Positions 26,307 through 35,574 are shown, counted from the stretch's first letter. The stretch is DNA of 53,120 bases from an uncultured Ruminococcus sp. (GCA_937907215.1 CALESG010000130.1:1-53120), one strand, 5' to 3'. Notes: generated by a model not told the origin, from the letters alone. Program-made: numbers and translations.

Positions 26307-27698
26307 ATGAAAAAACAACTTATTCTTATTTTGACATTGATTTTACTTGTTGGTATAACTGCCGGTGTTCTTCTGCTTGTAAGCAATATGGAAACAAAGC
26401 AAAAAGAAGAAAAAGCTCGTACCGAACAAGAAAAAATACTTATATCACTTAATTCTAATGATATAAATAAAATAAACATCGAAACTTCTGATAATACTTA
26501 TTCTGCTTATCTTAATGATGATGGAAAGTGGGAACTTGAAAATAAACTTGATTTTGAGATAAACACATACTTTCTAAATAGTCTTGCATCTCAGCTTTCT
26601 ACTCTCACAGCAGAAGATATAATTTGTCCTTTATCAGAAGCAAACCTTGCTGATTATGGCTTAAGCGACCCTGAAAATGTTATTACTCTTTACACAAATG
26701 ATACTACTAATGTTATAAATGTAGGTAATGTTAGTGCTACTGGCGACTTCTATTACGTTACAATTGATGGCAGAGATAATGTATATGGCGTATCAAGTGA
26801 TTATGCTGATTATATATGTGCCAATAAGAATTCACTTAAAAGCATATATATTCTTAGAAACAGCGATTCTGAAATAGACAGCGTATCACTTGAAGCACAT
26901 GGCAAACTTATTTACGACCTGCAAATGAACAGCCAGAATATATGGGAAATGAAAGAACCTGTAGCATTAGCTGACCGTGTAAATACTGCAAATGTTAATA
27001 ATCTGCTTACAACTATTCGTCAAATGATCGTTGACAAATTTGGAGATGAAAATGTAACAGAAGATAAATATAAAGATTATGGATTCGATGATCCGGATTA
27101 TATTTTTACATTTACTCAAAAAAATGGCGAATCGACCACTCTGCTTGCTCAAGATTATGACGTTGACGGAACTTCATTTGTAACACTTATATGCAAAGAA
27201 ACCGGACAGATATTCTATATGCAATCAAATTATACCACATTTCTACAAGATGCAGCAGACACATTCGTTACCAAGACGGTGTACAGCGGACCTGATTCTG
27301 ATGTAGATAAAGTAAATATAGAATGGAAAGATCGCAGCAACGCTGAGATTACACTTGATGAAGAAAACAGCAAATATACTCTCAATGGCAAATCATTAAA
27401 AGATGATACTGTAGAAGCTTTGAATAATTTCTATAATAAGCTTACTGCACTTCAATATGATGACTTCATTCTTGAGTGTCCAGTTGACAAAAATGCAGAT
27501 CCTGAAATAACTATTACATATGTAAAAAAAGACGGCACAAAATCTGCATTTGATTTTTATAAAGTTGACGATGAAAATTATGCTGTATTTATGAACGGCA
27601 AATATCAAAACTTCACTGTAATTAAAAAGAATTTCACTGCAAGAGAAGGCATATATGATTTCTATGATAGACTGCTTGATGCTGCTGAAATGAAATAA
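26307..27698 (+). CDS. DUF4340-domain membrane-anchored protein
   Basis: A 463-residue protein with a single N-terminal helix (about 5-27) and a repetitive beta-rich extracytoplasmic region. DUF4340 signatures such as LADYGLSDPENVITLYT and YKDYGFDDPDYIFTFT occur twice, showing an internal duplication. It is the last gene of the GldA/F/G-like operon and is a standard companion of GldG-like proteins in clostridia. Function unknown; it may shape or gate the exported substrate. A strong terminator follows. Confidence 0.85.
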   Translation: MKKQLILILTLILLVGITAGVLLLVSNMETKQKEEKARTEQEKILISLNSNDINKINIETSDNTYSAYLNDDGKWELENKLDFEINTYFLNSLASQLSTLTAEDIICPLSEANLADYGLSDPENVITLYTNDTTNVINVGNVSATGDFYYVTIDGRDNVYGVSSDYADYICANKNSLKSIYILRNSDSEIDSVSLEAHGKLIYDLQMNSQNIWEMKEPVALADRVNTANVNNLLTTIRQMIVDKFGDENVTEDKYKDYGFDDPDYIFTFTQKNGESTTLLAQDYDVDGTSFVTLICKETGQIFYMQSNYTTFLQDAADTFVTKTVYSGPDSDVDKVNIEWKDRSNAEITLDEENSKYTLNGKSLKDDTVEALNNFYNKLTALQYDDFILECPVDKNADPEITITYVKKDGTKSAFDFYKVDDENYAVFMNGKYQNFTVIKKNFTAREGIYDFYDRLLDAAEMK

Positions 27699-27718
27699 AA
27701 ACAACAAACAAAATAACA

Positions 27719-27763
27719 AACAGGCTGTTGCCACTCAAATTTCTGCAACAGCCTGTTCTTTTT
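27719..27763 (+). terminator. Terminator of the Gld-like operon, also a repeated palindrome
   Basis: A perfect 13-bp stem with arms AACAGGCTGTTGC (27719-27731) and GCAACAGCCTGTT (27745-27757), then CTTTTT. The core and also the CTCAAAT loop are found again at 33394-33423. Confidence 0.9.
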
Positions 27764-27813
27764 GGTTTATAAGTCTTGTTTTTGGGTTATTTAATCAAAT
27801 TTTAAGAAAATAT

Positions 27814-27845
27814 GCACCTCCAAGAATATTTAACTTTGGAGGTGC
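27814..27845 (-). terminator. Hairpin downstream of the HMA gene
   Basis: A perfect 10-bp stem, GCACCTCCAA (27814-27823) and TTGGAGGTGC (27836-27845). The minus-strand RNA continues ATATTTTCTT, a modest U-rich tail, so it is a likely terminator for the minus-strand genes. Confidence 0.6.
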
Positions 27846-27864
27846 AATATTTAATTTATATATT

Positions 27865-28119
27865 TTATTTTAATTTTGAGAAAAGTCCTTTTTTCTCATA
27901 AGGTTCTCTTGTTACAGAAATAAGCTTGTATCCTGCCTTTTCTATAACTTTTGCAAGTTCTTCATCTGATATATCATTTTCTGTAATGATTATAGTATGA
28001 TCATCCTTATGAGATGAAGTTACTTTTTTTACTTTCCAAGCATTTTGAATCGCTTCATTTGTGTGAGCTTCGCACATACCACACATCATGCCTTCAATTT
28101 TTAATGTGATTTTCAACAT
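27865..28119 (-). CDS. Small heavy-metal-associated (HMA-like) domain protein
   Basis: An 84-residue ferredoxin-fold protein with the metal motif GMMCGMCEAHTNEAI, in which Cys13 and Cys16 form the MxCxxC site. It resembles CopZ-type copper chaperones, but no metal ATPase gene is nearby, and the C-terminal EKKGLFSKLK tail is not usual for CopZ. It may bind Cu(I) or another soft metal. It lies 79 bases downstream of tyrS on the same strand and may be cotranscribed. Confidence 0.8.
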   Translation of the reverse strand: MLKITLKIEGMMCGMCEAHTNEAIQNAWKVKKVTSSHKDDHTIIITENDISDEELAKVIEKAGYKLISVTREPYEKKGLFSKLK

Positions 28120-28198
28120 ATTGCTCTTCCTTTATATATATCATTAAGCTTATTTATTTATTTAATACTATTTAATTATATACAAAATATAAAATTTA

Positions 28199-29419
28199 TC
28201 AGCCTATAACAACTTTATGGAATACTTTTTTACCCTTTTTAATAATAGTTCTTCCATCAATATTTATAATAGTCTTAGGATCTGTGATCTTAACATCATT
28301 TACAGATACTCCACCCTGCTGAACCAGACGTCTTGCTTCTCCATTAGATGCTGCAAGTCCTGCCTTAACCATTAAATTAAGAATTCCTATGCCGCCATTT
28401 TCAAGCTCATCAGCTGAAATAGTTGTAGTTGGCATATTATCATCTGAACCTGCACCGCTAAACACTGCCTTTGCAGCTGCGTGTACCTTTTCAGCTTCTT
28501 CTTTACCGTGAACCATCTCGGTAAGATTATATGCCAGAATCTCTTTTGCTTTATTAAGTTCCTGACCTTCAAGTGTGCGTTCCATTTCTTCAATTTCTTC
28601 GATTGGAATAAATGTAAGAAGTTTCAGGCAATTGATAACATCGTCATCAGAAACATTACGCCAGTACTGATAAAAATCATAAACAGAACACTTTTCTTTA
28701 TCAAGCCACAACGCACCATTTTCAGTTTTTCCCATTTTTCTGCCGTCTTTTGTAAGCAGCAATGATGATGTCATAGCATAAACTTCCTTGCCTTCAACAC
28801 GGCGGACAAGATCAACACCACCAAGCATATTGCTCCACTGGTCATTTCCTCCAAGCTCAAGAACACAATCATAATTATTGTACAGATGGAGAAAGTCGTA
28901 ACTCTGGAGAAGCATATAATTAAATTCAAGGAAAGATAATCCCTTTCCTTCAAGACGTGACTTAAAGCATTCAGCAGTGAGCATCTGATTTACAGAAAAA
29001 TATTTACCAATATCACGCATAAATGTAATATAGTTCATATTGCGAAGCCAATCGCCATTTTTTACTACTTCTGCTTTGCCATCAGAAAAATCGATAAAGC
29101 GTGACATCTGATTGCGGAAACATTCAGCGTTATGATCTATTTCTTCAACAGTCATCATTCTACGCATATCAGTTTTTCCAGTAGGATCACCTATCATTGC
29201 AGTGGCAGTACCAAGAAGTGCGATCGGTTTGTGTCCATGCATCTGCATATGCTTCATAAGTATAAGCTGAATAAAGTGACCAACATGCAGGCTGTCTGCT
29301 GTTGCATCAAAACCAATATAAAAAGCAACTTTCTTATTGTTAATAAGATCTTCAATTTTTTCTTCATGTGTAGTCTGTGCAACCAGACCTCTTCTTTTCA
29401 GTTCTTCAAAAAATGTCAT
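28199..29419 (-). CDS. tyrS: Tyrosyl-tRNA synthetase
   Basis: Charges tRNA-Tyr. Class I motifs are HVGH at 45-48 and KMGKT at 228-232, the latter a variant of KMSKS. The tyrosine pocket includes YIGFDATADSLHVGH and LLQSYDFLHLYNNYDCVLELGGNDQWSN. A C-terminal S4 RNA-binding domain follows (about 338-406). Its 406 residues are typical of bacterial TyrRS. Expression is controlled by the T-box immediately upstream. The ATG is preceded by AAAGGATG. Confidence 0.96.
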   Translation of the reverse strand: MTFFEELKRRGLVAQTTHEEKIEDLINNKKVAFYIGFDATADSLHVGHFIQLILMKHMQMHGHKPIALLGTATAMIGDPTGKTDMRRMMTVEEIDHNAECFRNQMSRFIDFSDGKAEVVKNGDWLRNMNYITFMRDIGKYFSVNQMLTAECFKSRLEGKGLSFLEFNYMLLQSYDFLHLYNNYDCVLELGGNDQWSNMLGGVDLVRRVEGKEVYAMTSSLLLTKDGRKMGKTENGALWLDKEKCSVYDFYQYWRNVSDDDVINCLKLLTFIPIEEIEEMERTLEGQELNKAKEILAYNLTEMVHGKEEAEKVHAAAKAVFSGAGSDDNMPTTTISADELENGGIGILNLMVKAGLAASNGEARRLVQQGGVSVNDVKITDPKTIINIDGRTIIKKGKKVFHKVVIG

Positions 29420-29453
29420 TGTGTTTTCATCCTTTCATTTTTTGCCGGAAAAT

Positions 29454-29720
29454 AAAAAAACCTCCGGCGTAATTATATACAGCCAGAGGACGATGATTTT
29501 CACCGTGGTACCACCTCAGTTTATCAGATGAAAATTGCATCTCATGCATTTTATAAATTCATCTGACCTCAAGACGCTTTAACGGGCGTACCCGTGTTTT
29601 CCTACTGCTATTTCAAAAAACCTACTCCGAGATGTATTTCACAATGCGGCGCTGTTCTTTTCACCAACCAGAACCTCTCTTTGCCGCCCGCTGTATTGTT
29701 ACTTCTTCTCATCAACGCTT
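29454..29720 (-). ncRNA. Tyrosine T-box riboswitch upstream of tyrS
   Basis: The minus-strand RNA carries the T-box core GGTGGTACCACGG (29505-29517), which pairs with the CCA end of uncharged tRNA. A terminator follows with CCTCTGGC and GCCGGAGG arms (29461-29489) and a T-run (29454-29460). A specifier candidate UAC (29634-29636) within GAAAUACAUCUC fits tyrosine. Stem I shows the AGAGA-type bulge. Uncharged tRNA-Tyr would favour the antiterminator and raise tyrS expression. Confidence 0.93.
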
Positions 29721-29726
29721 TTTTAC

Positions 29727-29755
29727 ATTATATCATAATTTTCAGTTATTGTCAA
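29727..29755 (-). promoter_or_regulatory. tyrS promoter, perfect consensus
   Basis: On the minus strand, TTGACA (29750-29755) and TATAAT (29727-29732) have a 17-base spacer. It lies just upstream of the T-box leader. Confidence 0.9.
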
Positions 29756-29836
29756 TAGATTAAAAAAGGCAAATTACCACGGTGCCGATATATTCCAACC
29801 AAGTTTCATCTATAATTTTATTGAATATTTTTAAAG

Positions 29837-31579
29837 TTATCCACCCATAGCGGCACTTAAAGAAGCATAAACTCCGCCCTTTTTTATAAGTTCAATATGA
29901 GTTCCCATCTCTATAATACTGCCTTTATCCATAACAAGAATAAGATCTGCATTCTGTATAGTTGACAATCTGTGTGCTACAATAAAACTTGTTCTGCCTT
30001 CCATAAGCTTGGCAAAAGCAGACTGTATTTTTATTTCAGTTCTTGTATCTATAGAAGATGTAGCTTCATCAAGTATAAGCACTGGCGGTGGACTAAGCAT
30101 AAGTCTTGTTATGCAGAGGAGCTGTCTTTGACCTTCAGAAAGACTTGCTGCACCTATAACCGTATCATATCCATTTGGCAATCGATTTATAAAACCATGT
30201 GCATGAGCCTGCTTCGCAGCATTTATTATTTCTTCATCTGTAGCATCAGGTTTTGCCATGAGTATATTTTCTCGTATTGTACCGCTTTTCAGCCATGTTT
30301 CCTGCAATACCATTCCTACATGATCACGAAGTGCTTCTCTTGTAATATTTTTTATATCAATACCACACATACATATCTCACCGCTTTGCACATCATAAAA
30401 ACGCATAAGCAAATTGATGAGTGTTGTCTTTCCGCATCCAGTTTTTCCAACTATAGCAACACGCTGTCCACGTTTAACTTTAAAATTACAGTTAGTTATA
30501 AGCGGTCTGTCTGGTACATAGGAAAAATCTACATTTTTAAATTCTATATCACCCTGTGGTACTTCATTAAGAGCGTTATCATTATCAGGTATTTCAGGTT
30601 CTTCTTCAATAAGTGCAAGTATTCTCTCAGCACAAGCAAGTGCATTTTGCAGTTCGGCTATAACTCCTGATATTTCATTAAACGGCTTTGTATATTGATT
30701 GGCATAGCTGAGAAAACATGAAAGTCCTCCTACCGTTATATTGCCGCTGACAGCTGCAATCGCTCCGGTAAGGGCAACTGCTGCATATACAAGTGCATTT
30801 ACAAAACGTGTTACAGGATTTGTAAGAGAAGAGAAAAATGTTGCTTTAAGAGAACTCTTTTCAAGACGTTCATTTATCTCATCAAACTTTGAAAGAATAT
30901 TATCTTCTTGTCCAAATGCCTGAACCGTTTTTTCACCATTTATAGCTTCATTTATAAGAGCTGTCTGCTCCGCTCTTGTTTCAGACTGCTCATGAAACAT
31001 TGCATATGTTCTTTTAGCAATAAAGCTTGCTGCGATCAATGAAAGCGGTGTCATTATAACAACAACAAGAGTTATCCATACATTTATATAAAGCATAAAC
31101 AAAAGCGTTCCTATTATAGTCAAAACACCTGTGAAAAGCTGTGTAAATCCTAAAAGCAAACCATCAGACAAAACATCTACATCTGTAATAATACGGCTTA
31201 CTGTTTCACCTGCTGGGTGAGAATCAAGATAGCCAAATGGCAGTTTCTGTACTTTTTTAAATGCCTCTTCTCTCATATCACGAACAACCTCACAAGCGAT
31301 CTTATTATTTATCATATTCATAAGCCATTGTGAAAGCGATGTTATAGCAACAGAAATTCCAACAGTAAGAAGTATTCTAAAAATATTATCAAAAGCTACT
31401 TTGCCGGGTTCTATAATATTATCAATTGCTCTGCCCACTAAAATAGGAACGTAAAGAGTAAGTGCAGTTACAAGTACAGCCATTATAAGAGTTATTATAA
31501 GCCATATTTTATATCTTGAAATGTAATGCAGGACTTTAACAAATGTTTTTAGCTGAAAATCTTTTTTATTACGCTTCAT
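29837..31579 (-). CDS. Heterodimeric ABC exporter, catalytically intact half
   Basis: A half-transporter with six transmembrane helices (about 15-310) and a C-terminal ATPase. Walker A is GKTGCGKTT, Walker B is VLILDEATSS with the catalytic Glu, and the switch histidine is in IVAHRLSTI. The signature is LSEGQRQ, with Glu in place of the usual Gly. It overlaps the upstream gene by 11 bases. Together they form a BmrCD/TM287-288-type pair. The substrate (drug, lipid or peptide) is unknown. Confidence 0.93.
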   Translation of the reverse strand: MKRNKKDFQLKTFVKVLHYISRYKIWLIITLIMAVLVTALTLYVPILVGRAIDNIIEPGKVAFDNIFRILLTVGISVAITSLSQWLMNMINNKIACEVVRDMREEAFKKVQKLPFGYLDSHPAGETVSRIITDVDVLSDGLLLGFTQLFTGVLTIIGTLLFMLYINVWITLVVVIMTPLSLIAASFIAKRTYAMFHEQSETRAEQTALINEAINGEKTVQAFGQEDNILSKFDEINERLEKSSLKATFFSSLTNPVTRFVNALVYAAVALTGAIAAVSGNITVGGLSCFLSYANQYTKPFNEISGVIAELQNALACAERILALIEEEPEIPDNDNALNEVPQGDIEFKNVDFSYVPDRPLITNCNFKVKRGQRVAIVGKTGCGKTTLINLLMRFYDVQSGEICMCGIDIKNITREALRDHVGMVLQETWLKSGTIRENILMAKPDATDEEIINAAKQAHAHGFINRLPNGYDTVIGAASLSEGQRQLLCITRLMLSPPPVLILDEATSSIDTRTEIKIQSAFAKLMEGRTSFIVAHRLSTIQNADLILVMDKGSIIEMGTHIELIKKGGVYASLSAAMGG

Positions 31580-33308
31580 TGCAATCCGCCTCCATTATCT
31601 GCTGTGAATTATAAATTTCCCTATAAACTAAACAGCTTTTCAAAAGTTCATTGTGAGTTCCAACACCTACGAGTTTTCCATCATCAAGCACAAGGATCTT
31701 ATCAGCATCTTTTATAGATACTGTTCTTTGTGATACTATAAATATAGTAGGTTTAAAGGGCAATGATCTAAGTGCTACCCTAAGCGATGCTTCCGTACCA
31801 TAATCAAGAGCAGACGCACTGTCATCAAGAATTAGAATATCAGGCTCTCTGACTAATGCACGTGCTATACAAAGTCTTTGCTTTTGTCCGCCTGAAAGGT
31901 TTCTTCCGCCTTCTGTTATCAATTCATCCAATCCTTTTGACTTAGACTGTACAACATCAAGTGCCTGTGCTGCTTTTAATGCTTCATTTAATTCTTCGTC
32001 ATCAGCGTTATTCTTACCCCAAAGAAGATTGTCCCTTATAGTTCCGGTCATGAGTTCGGATTTTTGAGAAACTACGCCGAAGCATTCACGCAGCTGCTTT
32101 TTTGGATAATCCTTTACATCAACACCGCCTACAGTAATTTTTCCATTGTTTGCATCATAAAATCTTGGTATAAGATTTACAAGAGTTGATTTACCTGAGC
32201 CGGTACTTCCTATTATGCCTATTATATCACCCTTTTCAGCTGTAAATGAAATGTTTGACAATGACGGCAAGGATGCACCATCATAAGTAAATGTTACATT
32301 TTCAAAAGTTACAGCAGAAGGTTTTTCTATCTTCACTTTATCTTCATCGGCAGCAAATTTTTGTGACGGCTCTATTTCCAAAATTGCCTGCAAACGATTT
32401 CCGCAGGCAGCTGTCTTTGTAAGATTTATTATTAAATTTGCAAGCTTTATAAGCTCTACTAAAATCTGTGACATATAATTATAAAGTGCAACTACTGCAC
32501 CCTGTGTTAAAAGTCCTGCCTCAACTCTTATTGCACCAGTCCATATAAGTGCAATTACTGCAAGATTTATTACCACATAAGTAAGCGGATTCATCAAGGC
32601 AGATACTCTTCCCACTGTTTTTTGCATTGATGTAAGTGATTCCGCTTCCTTTTCAAAACTATCTATTTCTGCTTGTTCCTGACCAAATGCACGTATAACA
32701 CGTACACCGCTTAGATTTTCTCTTGTTGAATTCATTCCACGATCAAGACTATTTTGAACTTTCTTAAACATAGGAATACTTATAAGCATAATTCCAAAAA
32801 CTATTACTGATAAAACGGGAATCGTTACTGCAAATACTAAAGCACCTTTTACATCAACTGTAAAAGCCATGATCATTGCACCAAACACAATAAACGGCGA
32901 ACGCAGCAGCAGACGAATAGCAAGATTAGTACCGGTTTGAACCTGATTTATATCACTTGTCATACGTGTGATAAGCGTACTGCTTCCTATGCTGTTTATA
33001 TCCTGATATGAAAGCTTCTGGACATGAGATAAAAGCACATGGCGAAGTGTAGCAGCAAAACCCGTAGCTGCCTTAGCTGCAAAATATTGTGCAAAAAGAG
33101 TATTTGTAAGACCAATGGCTCCGAGTGCAGCCATAAGCAAACACATTCTCACAATATAACCTTTATCACCATCGGCAATACCATTGTCAATAATAGACGC
33201 AACTACAAGCGGTACAAATAACTCAAAAATCGCTTCCAGCATTTTAAAAAGCGGACCGAGTATGCATTCTTTTTTATAGTTACGCAAATATTTGAATAGT
33301 TTAACCAT
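31569..33308 (-). CDS. Heterodimeric ABC exporter, degenerate half
   Basis: Second half-transporter with membrane domain and ATPase. Walker A GSTGSGKST and the signature LSGGQKQR are canonical. Walker B reads ILILDDSASALD, with Asp replacing the catalytic Glu, and the switch residue is Gln in IVSQRTVSI instead of His. These are the known marks of the non-hydrolysing site in heterodimeric exporters. Its own promoter lies at 33347-33374. The start has GGAGG at a slightly long spacing of 11. Confidence 0.93.
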   Translation of the reverse strand: MVKLFKYLRNYKKECILGPLFKMLEAIFELFVPLVVASIIDNGIADGDKGYIVRMCLLMAALGAIGLTNTLFAQYFAAKAATGFAATLRHVLLSHVQKLSYQDINSIGSSTLITRMTSDINQVQTGTNLAIRLLLRSPFIVFGAMIMAFTVDVKGALVFAVTIPVLSVIVFGIMLISIPMFKKVQNSLDRGMNSTRENLSGVRVIRAFGQEQAEIDSFEKEAESLTSMQKTVGRVSALMNPLTYVVINLAVIALIWTGAIRVEAGLLTQGAVVALYNYMSQILVELIKLANLIINLTKTAACGNRLQAILEIEPSQKFAADEDKVKIEKPSAVTFENVTFTYDGASLPSLSNISFTAEKGDIIGIIGSTGSGKSTLVNLIPRFYDANNGKITVGGVDVKDYPKKQLRECFGVVSQKSELMTGTIRDNLLWGKNNADDEELNEALKAAQALDVVQSKSKGLDELITEGGRNLSGGQKQRLCIARALVREPDILILDDSASALDYGTEASLRVALRSLPFKPTIFIVSQRTVSIKDADKILVLDDGKLVGVGTHNELLKSCLVYREIYNSQQIMEADCNEA

Positions 33309-33346
33309 TTAGAAAAATACCTCCAATTTTATTTTCATTCTAATTT

Positions 33347-33374
33347 ATTATACCACATTTTAGAGTAAATTCAA
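33347..33374 (-). promoter_or_regulatory. Promoter of the ABC exporter pair
   Basis: On the minus strand, TTGAAT (33369-33374) and a perfect TATAAT (33347-33352) have a 16-base spacer. Confidence 0.7.
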
Positions 33375-33385
33375 AGAACATATAG

Positions 33386-33423
33386 TAAAAAAAGCTGTTG
33401 CAGCTCAAATCTCTGCAACAGCC
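33386..33423 (-). terminator. Terminator of the zinc-ribbon gene, second copy of the repeated palindrome
   Basis: Arms GCTGTTGCAG (33394-33403) and CTGCAACAGC (33413-33422) are followed on the minus strand by a run of T. T residues also follow on the plus strand, so it may work both ways. It shares stem and loop with 27719-27757. Confidence 0.88.
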
Positions 33424-33438
33424 AATTTTTTTAATTAT

Positions 33439-35229
33439 TTATTGTTTATTATAATTGATAGAGAGATAAGAACCATTTGTCATTAAAATATGTATTATTC
33501 CATTTTCAGCACTAATTGCTTCTATAGAAAAACCTTGGCTTCTAAATACATCAGTCACCTGTACGATATTCTTTTCCACCTCAGTATTAGATGCATAGAT
33601 GTTTCCGTCATCAGTTATTGCAAACAAAATCGGATTTTGCAAATTACCGCTTTCCCATATAAGTTCCTTTACATTCATCCAAGAAGATACAGGCTTATAT
33701 ACAGTTTCATAATTCATATTTGACGATGAAAAAATATCATATGATACAGTCCCGTTTTCCATCACACCCAAAAGCATTTCACCATTAGGAGTGCTGTAAA
33801 GATTTGCTACATCGCTCCATGTAAAATAATCAGACTCATATGGAGATAAATTAAGAGTAAAACTTGCTCCATTATTTTTCGTTTCTTCTGTATTTGAAAC
33901 CGCATCACTCATTTGACTTAGATTTACTACTTTGCCATTTTCATTGAGTGTAAATGCCATATTTCCTGCAACGCAAAATTCTTTATTGTGATCTGAATCA
34001 TAATCAATATCACCAGGCGTTTTTTCAATTTCTGAAGTATCGATGGTTTTCGTATTATCCGATACAGAAATATTTGCTTCAAGATTATTGCCCTGATCCT
34101 GATTATCATTGCTATTTATAAAAAATGAAAAAATAATTACGACTGCTAAAACAAGCAGTGTGATCAATGCGAATATTGCAACAACACGACTTGAAATAGG
34201 CTTAAATTTCTTTTGCCCTTTATTTGATATTTTATCAGACATATCGAAATCATAATAATAATTGGCACTGACCATTCTTGTCCCAAGCGTATCTGTTGTG
34301 ATTCCAAGATTAACTGCTTCACGACATCCCATTACAAGTTGAGCTTCACGCACCATAATAGCACGTATTTTTCTATCACAAAGAGCGAGATACTCTCTTG
34401 CACGTTCATTTCCACAAACTTCCATAAGAAGTTTTTTCACGTGTTTCCAATCATCAATAGTTTCTGCACATTTTATATGCTCAACAGCCTGATATAATAT
34501 TCCCGAATCACGATATTTTCTTAATCTATCACATAGAAGTTCATTGCCATACTTTAAAACATTATTATAATTTTCCGTTTCCAGAATACGCATGCCCGTA
34601 TGCGAAAGTTCCGACTCACGTCTAACCTGCAATTCTGCCATCATTTTTCCAAAATAGGCTAGTGCATTTTCAGGCTCATCAGCAAGCACACGATCAAACT
34701 GTGCCATAGCAGCATCCCACGCTCCGTCTTCAAGGCACAAAAATCCTCTGTTAAGCGGACGTTCCGCTTTGCTTACTACATCATGTTTGCCCAGCAGCTC
34801 TAAACGTGAACTTTCAAGAATACTGCCGTCCTTTTCAAAAATACCACGTTGTGCCGGACTTGCATAATTCAGTACCTTTTGAAATCCATCGTTTTCAAGA
34901 ACACTGATCTCATCGGCTTTTCCGCATACAATAGTATATTTTCCGTCATTGTCTGCTTTATATACTGCCCTGTAATCAATAAGTACACCAAGCCAATGAA
35001 GTGCCGCATCGACTCCGCCTTCTAAAATCAAATGTTCAAAAAGCTCTTCGGCTTCTTCAAACTGTCCGCTTTGCTGCAATACAATAAGTTCAAAATAACA
35101 TTTAAGATATTCATCGCTTAAAGATATAGGCAGCACCTGTCTTGAACCACACGAAGTGCAGGTAGCTATAACTGCACCATCTATCTGGTCAATCTGCTGA
35201 CCACATACCTTACAACAGAATTTAGCCAT
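33439..35229 (-). CDS. Zinc-ribbon/TPR/transmembrane protein of unknown function
   Basis: I do not recognise a named family. Its 596 residues form a clear modular order. A zinc ribbon with Cys6, Cys9, Cys24 and Cys27 is followed by a cytoplasmic helical region (about 35-330) that includes a TPR-like unit near 161-200. One transmembrane helix (349-371) leads to an external domain (about 375-596). The external part has tryptophan- and glycine-containing segments such as LLGVMENGTVSY and LFAITDDGNIYAS that resemble degenerate RCC1-type propeller blades. It has its own promoter and terminator. It may be a sensor linking a surface ligand to the cytoplasm. Confidence 0.75.
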   Translation of the reverse strand: MAKFCCKVCGQQIDQIDGAVIATCTSCGSRQVLPISLSDEYLKCYFELIVLQQSGQFEEAEELFEHLILEGGVDAALHWLGVLIDYRAVYKADNDGKYTIVCGKADEISVLENDGFQKVLNYASPAQRGIFEKDGSILESSRLELLGKHDVVSKAERPLNRGFLCLEDGAWDAAMAQFDRVLADEPENALAYFGKMMAELQVRRESELSHTGMRILETENYNNVLKYGNELLCDRLRKYRDSGILYQAVEHIKCAETIDDWKHVKKLLMEVCGNERAREYLALCDRKIRAIMVREAQLVMGCREAVNLGITTDTLGTRMVSANYYYDFDMSDKISNKGQKKFKPISSRVVAIFALITLLVLAVVIIFSFFINSNDNQDQGNNLEANISVSDNTKTIDTSEIEKTPGDIDYDSDHNKEFCVAGNMAFTLNENGKVVNLSQMSDAVSNTEETKNNGASFTLNLSPYESDYFTWSDVANLYSTPNGEMLLGVMENGTVSYDIFSSSNMNYETVYKPVSSWMNVKELIWESGNLQNPILFAITDDGNIYASNTEVEKNIVQVTDVFRSQGFSIEAISAENGIIHILMTNGSYLSINYNKQ

Positions 35230-35284
35230 AACTTACTCCATAATACTCAGTTTAATAACTGCAAAAAATTATTATATATTACTT

Positions 35285-35313
35285 ATTATAAACCTTTTTC
35301 CATATGAGGTCAA
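35285..35313 (-). promoter_or_regulatory. Promoter of the zinc-ribbon membrane protein
   Basis: On the minus strand, TTGACC (35308-35313) and TATAAT (35285-35290) have a 17-base spacer. The leader is about 50 nt. Confidence 0.75.
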
Positions 35314-35500
35314 GAGCATTCTTACATTTTATTGCATATAAAAAATTTTTTGAGCATTTTATAAAATATCAAATGAGCTTTTTCGGGCAATTTGACCATC
35401 GAATTTGCATTTAATTTTACCTCAATGACAAAAGGTTACACAATTTCAAGAAAAGTTTCAGCGTGTATACAAAAAGTTTACTAAATTCTCTAATAAGTCT
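35314..35500. other. AT-rich intergenic stretch without recognised features
   Basis: This stretch lies between two divergent promoters. It holds short A and T runs but no coding frame, convincing operator or hairpin that I can support. Confidence 0.4.
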
Positions 35501-35529
35501 TTGCAAAACATAAAGAAATATGCTATAAT
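35501..35529 (+). promoter_or_regulatory. Promoter of the C39-type lipoprotein gene
   Basis: TTGCAA (35501-35506) and TATAAT (35524-35529) have a 17-base spacer. The leader is about 40 nt. Confidence 0.8.
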
Positions 35530-35574
35530 GAAAATAATTATTATCTTTCAAGGAACTACAAGGAGTCATTGTTT

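Noticed and set aside
22989..27698. Gliding motility as the function of the GldA/F/G-like operon
   Set aside because: The other gliding and type IX secretion genes are absent from the window, and clostridia with such operons are not known to glide.
27865..28119. The HMA protein as a true CopZ copper chaperone
   Set aside because: The metal motif fits, but there is no copper ATPase or CsoR gene nearby and the C-terminus differs, so only the domain is claimed.
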